From positions 62,001 to 126,000 of the forward strand of contig WNYE01000103.1 in NCBI GenBank assembly GCA_021396245.1: a stretch of 64,000 nucleotides of DNA, in the 5' to 3' direction. The notes under the pieces were generated by a model that was not told the origin of the DNA, did not search any database, and saw only the letters and a program-made list of their open reading frames with translations. This stretch comes from Sporothrix humicola. Its lineage: Eukaryota; Ascomycota; Sordariomycetes; Ophiostomatales; Ophiostomataceae. A program made the translations under genes and the position numbers. Shown one piece after another: positions 10,926 to 19,759 of this stretch; the stretch's first letter is position 1, and the number at the start of each line of letters is the position of its first letter.

Positions 10926-11248
10926 GGAGACGAACGAAAATGCCGCCACCGAAATCACCGAAGCATCAGGCGCGGTAACTCTGGCCGACATCTCCCCGGA
11001 GGAGCAAGCCTTGATCGAAACCGAAAAGGGCCGTGCCTACAAAGCTAATGCCGTTGAGGAGGAACGACGCATCGCTGCGGCACGGCGCAAGAACAAGAAG
11101 AAGGCGTGGTCCGGGCGGTGTTATGTTACCCCGGCGACGGTGACCTTTCTAGCTCCTTCGCAAGGCTGTACTCCGGGAGCCTGTCGCTCCGAATGAGCCA
11201 ACGGAGGATTGGTCTGGCTTTGAGGCCGCCTTGCAGTCGGTGGTTTAG
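10777..11248 (+). pseudogene. Decayed gene relic, family not recognised
   Basis: On the plus strand, coding-like sequence can be followed from the second duplicated segment: TSPPSSPLPETNENAATEI, then TLADISPEEQALIE, then KANAVEEERRIAAARRKNK and KKKAWSG. The charged, alanine-rich heptad-like part resembles a short coiled coil. After about 11100 the frame slips by one base. A separate frame from 11177 reads EPVAPNEPTEDWSGFEAALQ and ends with a TAG at 11246-11248, which looks like a genuine C-terminus. There is no start codon with support, an out-of-frame internal duplication, and at least one further frameshift. It could be the remains of a cellular gene or of a transposon-encoded protein. I saw no terminal repeats or reverse-transcriptase motifs. 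Confidence 0.5.
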
Positions 11249-11595
11249 TTCTTCTGGGGTCCGCGTTTCTGTTCTATTTTATATATAAAAAAAATTAAAC
11301 AGCAGACAGAATAGTAAAAACATAAAGGAGAAAAAAAAATTGAAAGAATAACTCTTCAGCAAATTTATATTACAAAAAAAAACCATTAACACTGCGCACA
11401 GATAATAAGTGGAAGACAGTACACAAAATTGATATTATAATAGAAAAAAGGGGGATATAATAATAAACCAAAACGAGACTGCACATTCAACAGGAGATAA
11501 CTCTCCATACGCCCCTCAGACAGTAAACCAAAGATATAAATATGAACGTGACATAAAACATGCCTGATGACCGCCCCGGCTATTCCTATCGCTGC
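11249..11595. other. AT-rich 3' flank of the RING-ligase gene
   Basis: This is strongly AT-rich spacer (many A runs, TATATAAAAAAAATTAAAC) directly beyond the stop codon of the minus-strand gene at 11596. It probably holds that gene's 3' UTR and polyadenylation region. No open frame was seen. Confidence 0.5.
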
Positions 11596-14052
11596 CTACC
11601 GCCGGCGCCCCTTGCCCTTGTTCTTGCCCTTCTTCTCCTCGGGCACACTGGCCGTGCCGCCCTCGACTTCGCCAGCGGCGACGTGCCCTTCCGCCTCCAG
11701 CTCGCGCAGCTTTTCCTGCCCTGAGATGAACATTGTCAGGTCGCGGTTGGTCTCCCGGAGTTCGGCCGCTTCGGCCTGTGCCGCGGCCAGCTGCTCCTGG
11801 TGCGTGGCGGCCTGTTCCTGGACGTGCTTGATGCGCACCATGAGGCCCTCGGAGACGCGCTTCTCGTCTTGCAGGGACTTGCTGAGCCCGCGTGCGAGCT
11901 CGGCAGCTTTGTCAGCGCGACGGCGTTCGCGCTCGACGTCGCGTTCAAGGGCGGGCACAGTCGTTTCGGCGAGCATCTTGTGGGATTCGCGGAGAGCCGC
12001 GAGCTCGCGCATGGCTTCGGCGGTTTGGGCAGACGCAGACTCGGCAGCGGTGGCGGCCTTGCTGGCCTTGTCGGCGGCCTTGTTGACCATTTCCTCGAAA
12101 TAGACGCGCTGGCTTTCGAGCTGGCTGGTGAGCAAGTGGGTGTATTCGAGGCCGATGTTATCGAGCTTGGCGCGAGGCACGACGTCCTCGTCGTATTCGT
12201 TCCGTCTTCTTGATGTTCTCGGGCCATGCTGGCCCTGGCCCTCGCCTTCGCCGTCTTCGCTGTCGTTACTGTCACCCTGCCGGTTCCCCCGGGTATTACG
12301 GCTCGGCAGCTCGACAATCTTACCGTCGCCCTTAGCGCGGATCAGCCGGTGAACCCACATGTCGCCGGCATAGTCCCAGACGTGCTGGGTCTCGAGCTCG
12401 AGACTGAACGAGTGCATGGTCTCCTTCCAGTGCTCCTTGGCGTGGCCGCCCTTGTAGCGACCGCAGCCGACGTTGCCACAAATGAGACAGATCCACAGGT
12501 CGTCGGCGCAGTCGCAGACCGAGCACAAATTTGACACGCCGCCGGCACCAAATGGCTGGGAATAAGGGTTCGACGGGTCGTAGGGGTTGCCGGTACCAGA
12601 CGAGGAAGGGCCTGGCTCGCCGCTGCCGATCTTGTCAGAGCTGCCACCGACACCTGTGAGGGCCATGGCCATTTGTGAAGGGTTGGTCGCTCGGCAGACT
12701 GGGCACCCAGAGCCCTTCCACGTTTGTAGACACGTGCAGTGGAACACGTGCTGGCACAGAATGGTCATGATACCTGCCGTGTCGTCCATCCGCTCGAGAC
12801 AGACAGGACATGTCGGCAGCTCGATCAGGTTGGCAGTTGGAGGCGGTAGTGGCCGTAGCGAACTGAGTGACGCAGGCTCCTTGCCGCTATGGCTCAACCG
12901 ATGCGGCGGATGTGATGGCCGGCTGTCACTGTTAGACTGTGTGCCGCCGTGGGCGACGGCCGTCACTTTTGTTTTTGTTGCGTTCGAAGAATCTTGCCGC
13001 TCCCGAATGCCCAGCGAGTCCGGCGTCTCAATGGCAATCGACTTGACAAACGCCACATGGCAGACCTCGGACTCCATGCTGTTGAGGACGCGCCCGTCAA
13101 ACGCGGCCCGCCAGGCCTTGGCGTGCTTGCTCTGGCGAAACTTGATCAAGACCATGTACCGGTTCGTGCGGCTCGTCATGATCATGCGGTAGTGGCTGAC
13201 GTCGCGGCTCCAGGTCTCGCCGACGAAACCCAAGAAATCACGCGGGGTCATGTAGCTGGGCACGGCCGGGATGCACAGGATCGTGCCATCGCTGCCGTCA
13301 CTGCCGTCGCCACCGTATTCGTCGGCGTCTTCGCTAATGTACGTCGGGCCGCCTTCTCTGTACAAATGGACAATGCCCCATCCCGCATCCGTAACTTTTG
13401 TGGCCAGCGGGTTGTAGCGGCCGCGTGTGGACTGGCCTGCACCGCCAAGTACGGGACCGAGCGAGGCGGCCGGTATTGGCTTGTCGTCGACTGCATGTGT
13501 GTTTCCGTCGACTCCTCCATTTTCGAGATGAGAATTTGACTGTGACGCCTCCATATCGAGGCTCGCTATGCGTACGCGGCCAAACCGCCAGTCGCGCGCT
13601 GCTGTCTCTGGGCCGAGTCCAGCCGTAGGTTGTGGTAGCCTCGGATGATTTGTTGCTTGTGTATTTGTTTCGGTTGGTGTCGGACTATCGCTGTCGCTGT
13701 CTCTTGCGGCGGCTTTGCCGAGTTGACGGCTCGAGGTAGGCGTGTTCCCGTTTCCTGTGCCGTATGTATGTGGACTGATGCTATTGTATCCAAACCCGTT
13801 TCCGTTTCCGTTGCCGCTGTCATGCTTGTTTCGTACGGGAAGCGCAGAAAGGATATCGTCACTGCCGTTGCCGCTTTCGTCATCGGCCTCCAGCGTTTCG
13901 TGCCACGGAAGATCGTCGTCAAAGATGCTGGCGCCCGGTCTGGGCCGCCAGACGTTGGGCAAGGAGGAGTGAGAAGGCCCGTTGATGTTAGTAGTCGGAT
14001 CGGGCGTCGGGTAGAGCTCAAAGGTCAAGTGGTAGGCGTGGGACGAAGGCAT
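11596..14052 (-). CDS. ETP1: BRAP2/Etp1-type RING and UBP zinc-finger ubiquitin ligase
   Basis: This is an intronless gene of 818 aa. The start is the ATG at 14050-14052 (MPSSHAYHLTFELYP). Fifty further in-frame codons upstream are Arg/Pro/Ser-rich leader and are left out. In order: an RRM-like BRAP2 domain at about 260-335 (MTPRDFLGF, RYMVLIKFRQSKHAKAW); a RING-H2 finger at about 410-455 (CPVCLERM...CQHVFHCTCL...CPVCR); a UBP-type zinc finger at about 505-580 (CSVCDCADDLWICLICG, CGRYKGGHAKEHW); and a coiled coil at about 630-780 rich in Glu, Ala and Arg. The tail is Lys/Arg-rich. This is the full architecture of human BRAP/IMP and yeast Etp1, cytoplasmic ligases that bind ubiquitin. BRAP restrains nuclear import and Ras-MAPK signalling, and Etp1 is needed for ethanol tolerance. 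The N-terminal 250 residues are Gly/Asn/Ser-rich filler. Confidence 0.95.
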   Translation of the reverse strand: MPSSHAYHLTFELYPTPDPTTNINGPSHSSLPNVWRPRPGASIFDDDLPWHETLEADDESGNGSDDILSALPVRNKHDSGNGNGNGFGYNSISPHTYGTGNGNTPTSSRQLGKAAARDSDSDSPTPTETNTQATNHPRLPQPTAGLGPETAARDWRFGRVRIASLDMEASQSNSHLENGGVDGNTHAVDDKPIPAASLGPVLGGAGQSTRGRYNPLATKVTDAGWGIVHLYREGGPTYISEDADEYGGDGSDGSDGTILCIPAVPSYMTPRDFLGFVGETWSRDVSHYRMIMTSRTNRYMVLIKFRQSKHAKAWRAAFDGRVLNSMESEVCHVAFVKSIAIETPDSLGIRERQDSSNATKTKVTAVAHGGTQSNSDSRPSHPPHRLSHSGKEPASLSSLRPLPPPTANLIELPTCPVCLERMDDTAGIMTILCQHVFHCTCLQTWKGSGCPVCRATNPSQMAMALTGVGGSSDKIGSGEPGPSSSGTGNPYDPSNPYSQPFGAGGVSNLCSVCDCADDLWICLICGNVGCGRYKGGHAKEHWKETMHSFSLELETQHVWDYAGDMWVHRLIRAKGDGKIVELPSRNTRGNRQGDSNDSEDGEGEGQGQHGPRTSRRRNEYDEDVVPRAKLDNIGLEYTHLLTSQLESQRVYFEEMVNKAADKASKAATAAESASAQTAEAMRELAALRESHKMLAETTVPALERDVERERRRADKAAELARGLSKSLQDEKRVSEGLMVRIKHVQEQAATHQEQLAAAQAEAAELRETNRDLTMFISGQEKLRELEAEGHVAAGEVEGGTASVPEEKKGKNKGKGRRR

Positions 14053-15017
14053 GAGAGAAGAGAGTCGGCGGCCGCTGAGGGCCCTTGATCGTGGGGGGGA
14101 GAAAGGGAGGGATGGATGTCGAGGCGGCGTCGAGGAGATGCGAAAGAAGCTCGACCGTCGTACAATAACGTCCCTTTGTGGGCGCTTTTGTTGTCGTCGC
14201 AAATCGCAAGTTGGTTTGTTTAGAAGAGAAGCTCTAAAGATAGCTATCGGTCTTTGTGAAAACTGTCGTCACCGGGCCCGCCTTGGTCTCTATCGATAAA
14301 GGCAGCTGCACGTGAGGAAAGAGGTCGCCCCGCTAAAGAGGGCGCTACGTGAGATAAGATACAGTGGACTCAGGCCTGCGTTATCGGGGGCTTTAGGGGC
14401 GAGACGCGCAATTGGTGATGAGGCAAACCGGGTGGCGATAAGTCACCTTTCACCAAACAAACAGAAGCCGCAAGTTGGTGTTCGATTCTATTTCGAGAAT
14501 CGACTTTGTTCATTGCCTTGAGGCCATCATTGCACAAAGCAGCCTCGCCGCGTCAAGAGAGACGCACTTCTTTGCACTTTATGTCGTACTTACGTTGTCC
14601 ACAGTGGAAACTCTTTGCTGCGGTCCCGTTCCTTCCTTCTCCGCCACTGGGACTCCACCTGACAACTGCTCTCCACCTCAGGCTCCTCTTTTCCGCAGTG
14701 GTGTGCCGCTGTCATGACACGATTTACAGAATAGACAATCCAGACCGATGATGACGGAAGCCTTGCGGCCATGAGTCAACGAACAGCCTCTTGTTGACGA
14801 TGGTTATTGAGTTGTAATTCTACTGGTTATTCACTGATGCATGTTTGGAAAAAGTAATTGTGTGTTCGACCGCGAATATTGCGAGTCGAGTGGATGATGT
14901 TTCATTTCAGAAAAGGCAGCGCCGTTTTGGAGCACACTGTCCTTTCAATCGTCGGGATATCTAAAGCAAGGAAACTAAAACTAAGCAAACAGAGAGAAGA
15001 CCACAAAACACTCCAGC
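14053..15017. other. Intergenic spacer, 1.0 kb
   Basis: This is the promoter side of the RING-ligase gene and the 3' side of the polyubiquitin gene, both minus strand. It has a GC-rich first half (leader of the ligase) and an AT-richer part near the polyubiquitin stop. No further genes or repeats were seen. Confidence 0.45.
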
Positions 15018-15935
15018 TTACTGGCCGCCACGCAGACGCAGGACCAGGTGGAGGGTGGACTCCTTCTGAATGTTATAGTCGGACAGGGTCCGGCCATCTT
15101 CCAGCTGCTTGCCAGCAAAGATCAGGCGCTGCTGGTCAGGCGGGATGCCCTCCTTGTCCTGGATCTTCGACTTGACGTTGTCAATGGTGTCGGAGCTCTC
15201 GACTTCAAGGGTAATGGTCTTGCCCGTGAGCGTCTTGACGAAAATCTGCATACCACCACGCAGGCGCAGCACCAGGTGGAGCGTCGACTCCTTCTGGATG
15301 TTGTAGTCCGAAAGCGTGCGGCCATCCTCGAGCTGCTTGCCAGCAAAGATCAGGCGCTGCTGGTCGGGCGGGATGCCCTCCTTGTCCTGGATCTTCGACT
15401 TGACGTTGTCAATCGTGTCGCTGCTCTCCACTTCCAGAGTAATCGTCTTGCCCGTCAAGGTCTTGACGAAGATTTGCATGCCACCACGGAGACGGAGCAC
15501 CAGGTGCAGGGTAGACTCCTTTTGGATGTTGTAGTCGCTCAGGGTGCGACCATCCTCGAGCTGCTTGCCAGCAAAGATGAGGCGCTGCTGGTCTGGGGGG
15601 ATGCCCTCCTTGTCCTGGATCTTGCTCTTCACGTTGTCGATCGTGTCCGAGGACTCGACCTCGAGCGTGATGGTCTTGCCAGTGAGGGTCTTGACGAAGA
15701 TCTGCATGCCACCGCGAAGACGGAGGACGAGATGCAGGGTGCTCTCCTTCTGGATGTTGTAGTCGCTGAGGGTGCGACCGTCTTCAAGCTGCTTGCCCGC
15801 GAAAATCAGGCGCTGCTGGTCTGGGGGAATGCCCTCCTTGTCCTGAATCTTGGACTTGACGTTGTCGATGGTATCCGACGACTCGACCTCGAGGGTGATG
15901 GTCTTGCCGGTGAGGGTCTTGACGAAAATCTGCAT
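15018..15935 (-). CDS. UBI4: Polyubiquitin, four tandem units
   Basis: It starts at the ATG at 15933-15935 ([12 protein letters not shown]). Upstream in-frame codons are leader. The product is 305 aa: four identical 76-residue ubiquitin units with no spacer, plus one C-terminal Gln that blocks premature use and is removed during processing. The units lie at 15708-15935, 15480-15707, 15252-15479 and 15024-15251. Each keeps Lys6, 11, 27, 29, 33, 48 and 63 and ends LRLRGG. Residues Ser19, Asp24 and Ser28 are the fungal version. Deubiquitinases cut the chain into monomers for conjugation. In other fungi this locus is the stress-inducible ubiquitin source. No intron lies in the coding part. A leader intron is possible but not shown. 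The four units differ by many silent changes. Confidence 0.99.
15024..15935 (-). repeat. Four 228-bp ubiquitin-coding tandem units
   Basis: These are head-to-tail units of exactly 228 bp that encode the same protein but have clearly diverged at silent sites, including serine codons from different codon families. See the corresponding finding. Confidence 0.97.
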
Positions 15936-16130
15936 GATGGCGGATTTTATCTGTGTGTGCGGAGAGAAATGAGAATAGAATGTATGATGGAAATGATGAT
16001 GCAACCGTTTGATGCAAGTTTGCTGCTAGATGGGAGTGAGAGAGAGTTGATGATGCGAATGGGAAAAGAAGGAAGAAGAGAGTGGAAAGAGAAATAGTGA
16101 GACGAGGCGAAGAACGAGTCTTATATATTG

Positions 16131-16139
16131 GTTACGAAA
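16131..16139 (-). promoter_or_regulatory. TATA box of the polyubiquitin gene
   Basis: AATATATAA on the minus strand lies about 196 bp upstream of the polyubiquitin ATG. It sits between the leader and the GA-rich upstream region with stress-type motifs. A strong TATA box fits a highly inducible gene. Confidence 0.6.
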
Positions 16140-16143
16140 CAAG

Positions 16144-16431
16144 AGGGGAGGAACAAAGGAGGGGGGCGTGGAAGGGCCGGAGGCGAAGTGAATGGGCAGG
16201 TCCCAGGCACAAACGGAGGGGGAAAGAGCGATTCGCCTGCTTTCTCAGCAGGAATGGCAGGGCAAAGGAGGGAAGGAGGGCGGCAACGCCGTTCGCAGTG
16301 AGTGAAAGGGCAAAAAAGGGCAGGCTGGAAAAGAGGGGCGCAGCGCAGCCTGGCCCGTTCGGAGAATAGGCCCACTCTTTTTGGACGATTTGGTGCCATT
16401 TGGCCTTTATCGAAGAGGGGGCGGAGCCAAT
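16144..16431. promoter_or_regulatory. Cluster of AGGGG stress-element cores and a CCAAT box upstream of polyubiquitin
   Basis: AGGGG occurs at 16144, 16160, 16217, 16334 and 16416 on the plus strand (CCCCT on the coding strand). A CCAAT box lies at 16427-16431, next to GGGGGCGG. AGGGG is the core of the stress response element bound by Msn2/Msn4-type factors, which act in either orientation, and yeast UBI4 is controlled this way. Five sites in 280 bp is suggestive, but the region is G-rich in general, so part of this may be composition. Confidence 0.45.
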
Positions 16432-19400
16432 CAAAGAGCGCTAAACCAGGCAGCCGACCGATATGGCCGATAGTGCGATAGAACCCATAGAAGGTGCTGG
16501 CACGTAGTGGAGCCGGCGGCCCTGTGAATCACTTTCCTCACGCGGCGAACTGTATTCATTGTGAGTCTTTGTCGCAACTACCCCAGCATTCCCCTTGTAG
16601 AGTATGACGACACGAGGTACCCACTACGAGATGCGCTAGTCGGAAAGCGGTGCTGTAGCGCTATCGGAATGCTCTTGTAGGCGTATCTCGCCCATTTCTC
16701 AGGCGGTTTATCAGTGCAAGACTGTCGGTGCTACGGGCAGACGCCGTCCAGCCACCGCAGGGCATTTCGGTCGCTCTCTCCAGCGGAAGAATGGGCACCT
16801 GCCCAACGACAGGCAATCCCAACGGTTTACGATTGACAGGGGAAAGCATGATGACAGGCTGGAAACAGCAGGAGATGGGCAAAGAAGACGCCCAGGAATG
16901 GCATCGTGCATGGCAGTGTATTATTTGAGAGGCTCAACGCTGTCTGCCCCGTCTCGCCCATCGCAGCCGATCCTGTCATTTCGCCGGTGAGTCGTCTGTT
17001 GAGGCCAATCGTTATTCCTCGGCGAGAAGGCGAAATGAAAATGAAAACTCTTACAACGCTCGGATCCGGTAGACATCGTGAAATGAATTTTCGAAAGGCA
17101 AACGAAAAATGGATGGGAGGCCCTCTGGCCCTGTGAAAATTTGCGACAGATCGTGTCATTCTTCCGTTTGCTTTCGTCTTCTGTCGCCCATCATTTTTCA
17201 ATCATTCCCGGTGAAGCCCATCAGGGAAGGCGTCATTCACCCACCTCCCAAGTCCAGGGCCCATTCCCGGCTTGCTCCGTGGGGCGTACGGGCTCTTCCT
17301 TCTAGGAGGCTAACGCCTAAACGGGATACTTTGTTCTGTCAGCTGGCGGTGAATTTTAGCGCTGTTTACACACAAGGCCTGGCCCCTGGTCAATGTTTGG
17401 GCATACGAAGCCAGCCAGCCGTTTCCATTTCTCGTGTCCTCGTTTTCTGGTCATTGCTCTCCTATCACTTTTTCTACATTATTCGGCGAGGCCTTTTCCC
17501 TTGCACCTCTTCGGACGCTGTCGCCGACGAGCGTGAAAATTTTGGCAGTCACCGATTCATTGTCATTTCGCTGAATTGAGTTTTTTCACGAGTCGACGTT
17601 TGTTTACCTCGTCAACCTTTTCATTCACTTCAGGACCAATGTCATTTACAGTCAATGAGTTCATTTGCCCCAGTGTCAGCCGCAATGACGTTGGAAACAA
17701 ATCCGGTGAATGGCATGAGAATTGAAAGCAACCCCCTCACGTCAAGGTCGTCTCATTTTCTCGTATGAGATGGACCTCGTTGGGTTGCATTGATTCGAGG
17801 CTGTTGGTGTCGGTTCATTTCGATTTCTGGCGTAAAAGAATGATACCGAGAGAGATCCGTAATCATGCGAAACAGCAAGGGGACAAAAGTGACGACGTCA
17901 TAGGGTATTTTTGGGAACAGTTCGTCGTTGCAGAAAAAAACAGCGCAGAATTCTTGCTTTTTTGCCAAATTGCAACCCCCCTCGAAATAGGGAAGGTGCC
18001 ATTTCGATCGAGGAACAAGTGACAGCGGTAACCTCGCTTCGCAGGTTCCCGTCGTTTTTACTCTATGCATTTTGACAACGAACTCCTCATGTCTTCGGCC
18101 CGTTGAAGCTTTAATTCAACCCACGACACGGGCTCTATAAGTATATGATTTGTAACGACCGATGTTGTCATACTCTTTGAGACGAGTTCTTCACCACTCG
18201 AAAACTCCTTGTAAAATTGAATGATATCATCGACAAGTAATAGTCTTTTTGGACGTTTAAATTGACGTCGAATTGTTTTTACTTTTGTTTACACTCTCCC
18301 ACGTTGTTGACATACGCCAACGAACCGGTCTTGAGGTTCGGGTCCCGCTCAGTTTGCCACTCCCGTCGACCGTTCCTGACTATCCCACCAGCCCATCCTC
18401 GCCATCATACGGTTGCAGGGATACAATCTACAAAGAAGAGACGATGGGGTGTACTGTGTATGTAGAATTGAGAACAGTCACAGACGGGGATAGACATGGC
18501 ATTTGGGAAGAGCGTAGAATTCGTTATCATTGCGTCGTTAATTACATAGGAAAATAAGAGGCTTGCCCATCAAGCCATCCAGCCTTATCCACCGTGCCAC
18601 CCACCCCATTGCTGACAGATCTGTCAAGCATGTAAATGCCTTTGACCCCATATCCCCGAGATGCCCTCCATGTCCATCCTCCTGTGATTTATTTTTATCA
18701 AGGAAAGATGCAAGTTGCTTGCTGTATATTCTTGTGAAAAAGAAAAAGACAACCGTGCAGATGTATGTATCCCTAGAGAGCCCCCACACTCCTTGCTTTG
18801 ATACTAAATTAAGAAAAAGAAACAAAGAACGAAGCAAAGCATTGCAAGCAGAAACGTTCAAACGCAGTAGAGTAAGAAGAAAGAGCAGTTGCATTTCTGT
18901 CACTTCGTTTTAGCGTTTTAGCCACCTTTATCGAAACCATGCAACAATATCGCGGTCGGCTCGTGTAAAAGAAAAGTCGTTCGCTCGCACGCAGAAGAAC
19001 GGAACTGTAATGAACAAAGAGAAAGAAGAAAGTAGTATTTTGAAAAGAGAAGATTGTGAAAAAGAGATTCGAAAAAAGTAGAAAAGTAAAGTAGATTCAT
19101 AGAAAATTTGTAAAGAAGTTTCTTAAATAAGACGTCAACATGTCGGGCTCATACATCATTTTTTTGCCGTCGAAATCAAGTCATGAAAAATAAAGAAGAG
19201 GCTAGGAACAAATGAGAAGAAAAGAAAAAGTAACAACATGAAGAAAAAAACAAAGTCATTCAGGCGGCAGAAAATCAGACGACATAAAGATCAGATAAAG
19301 ACGTTATAAATGGGAAAAAGGCGTTCCGGCGCGAGACATCGTGATAGTGTGGGGGGTTTTCTCTTTTCGTTTCGTTCCATGTCTTTCGTAGAAGTTTCGT

Positions 19401-19759
19401 CGACGTGAATGCTTTGCCAGAGGCAGAAGAAGAAGAAAAGTATGAGGTGAAAAACAAAAACAAACAAACACAGAAACCTGCTTGCTAGAGAGGGGGAAAC
19501 GCCATCGCTGAATGAGATCATCAACAGGAGAAAAGACAAATGAAATGAAGACAAAGGAAACAGAAATTCAGTAAATAACGAAGACCGGCTTTTTGTAAAT
19601 TGGATGTGCGCGCACTGGCAACACCCGGGAAACAATTGGTGGTATCATAAAGTCGTTGTGTGGCTGTAGCTGAGCTGTAGCTGTAGCTGAAAGACGTAGC
19701 TGAAACAAAACGCTGAAAAGTGCAAGCAGACAAAGAGCAATAGAGGAGCGGTGGACGCC
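16432..19759. other. Intergenic spacer, 3.3 kb
   Basis: This lies between the polyubiquitin promoter and the 3' end of the zinc-cluster gene. The part from about 18.9 to 19.75 kb is A-rich on the plus strand and probably contains the 3' UTR of that gene. An 'agctgtagctgtagctga' short repeat sits at about 19.67 kb. The remaining open frames are short and unconvincing. Confidence 0.4.

Noticed and set aside
14053..14202. 50-residue N-terminal extension of the RING ligase
   Set aside because: It is Arg/Pro/Ser-rich leader sequence, and MPSSHAYHLTFELYP is the natural family start.
15048..16097. 349-codon plus-strand open frame over polyubiquitin
   Set aside because: It is the exact antisense of four ubiquitin units, so its apparent internal repeats are inherited from the coding strand.
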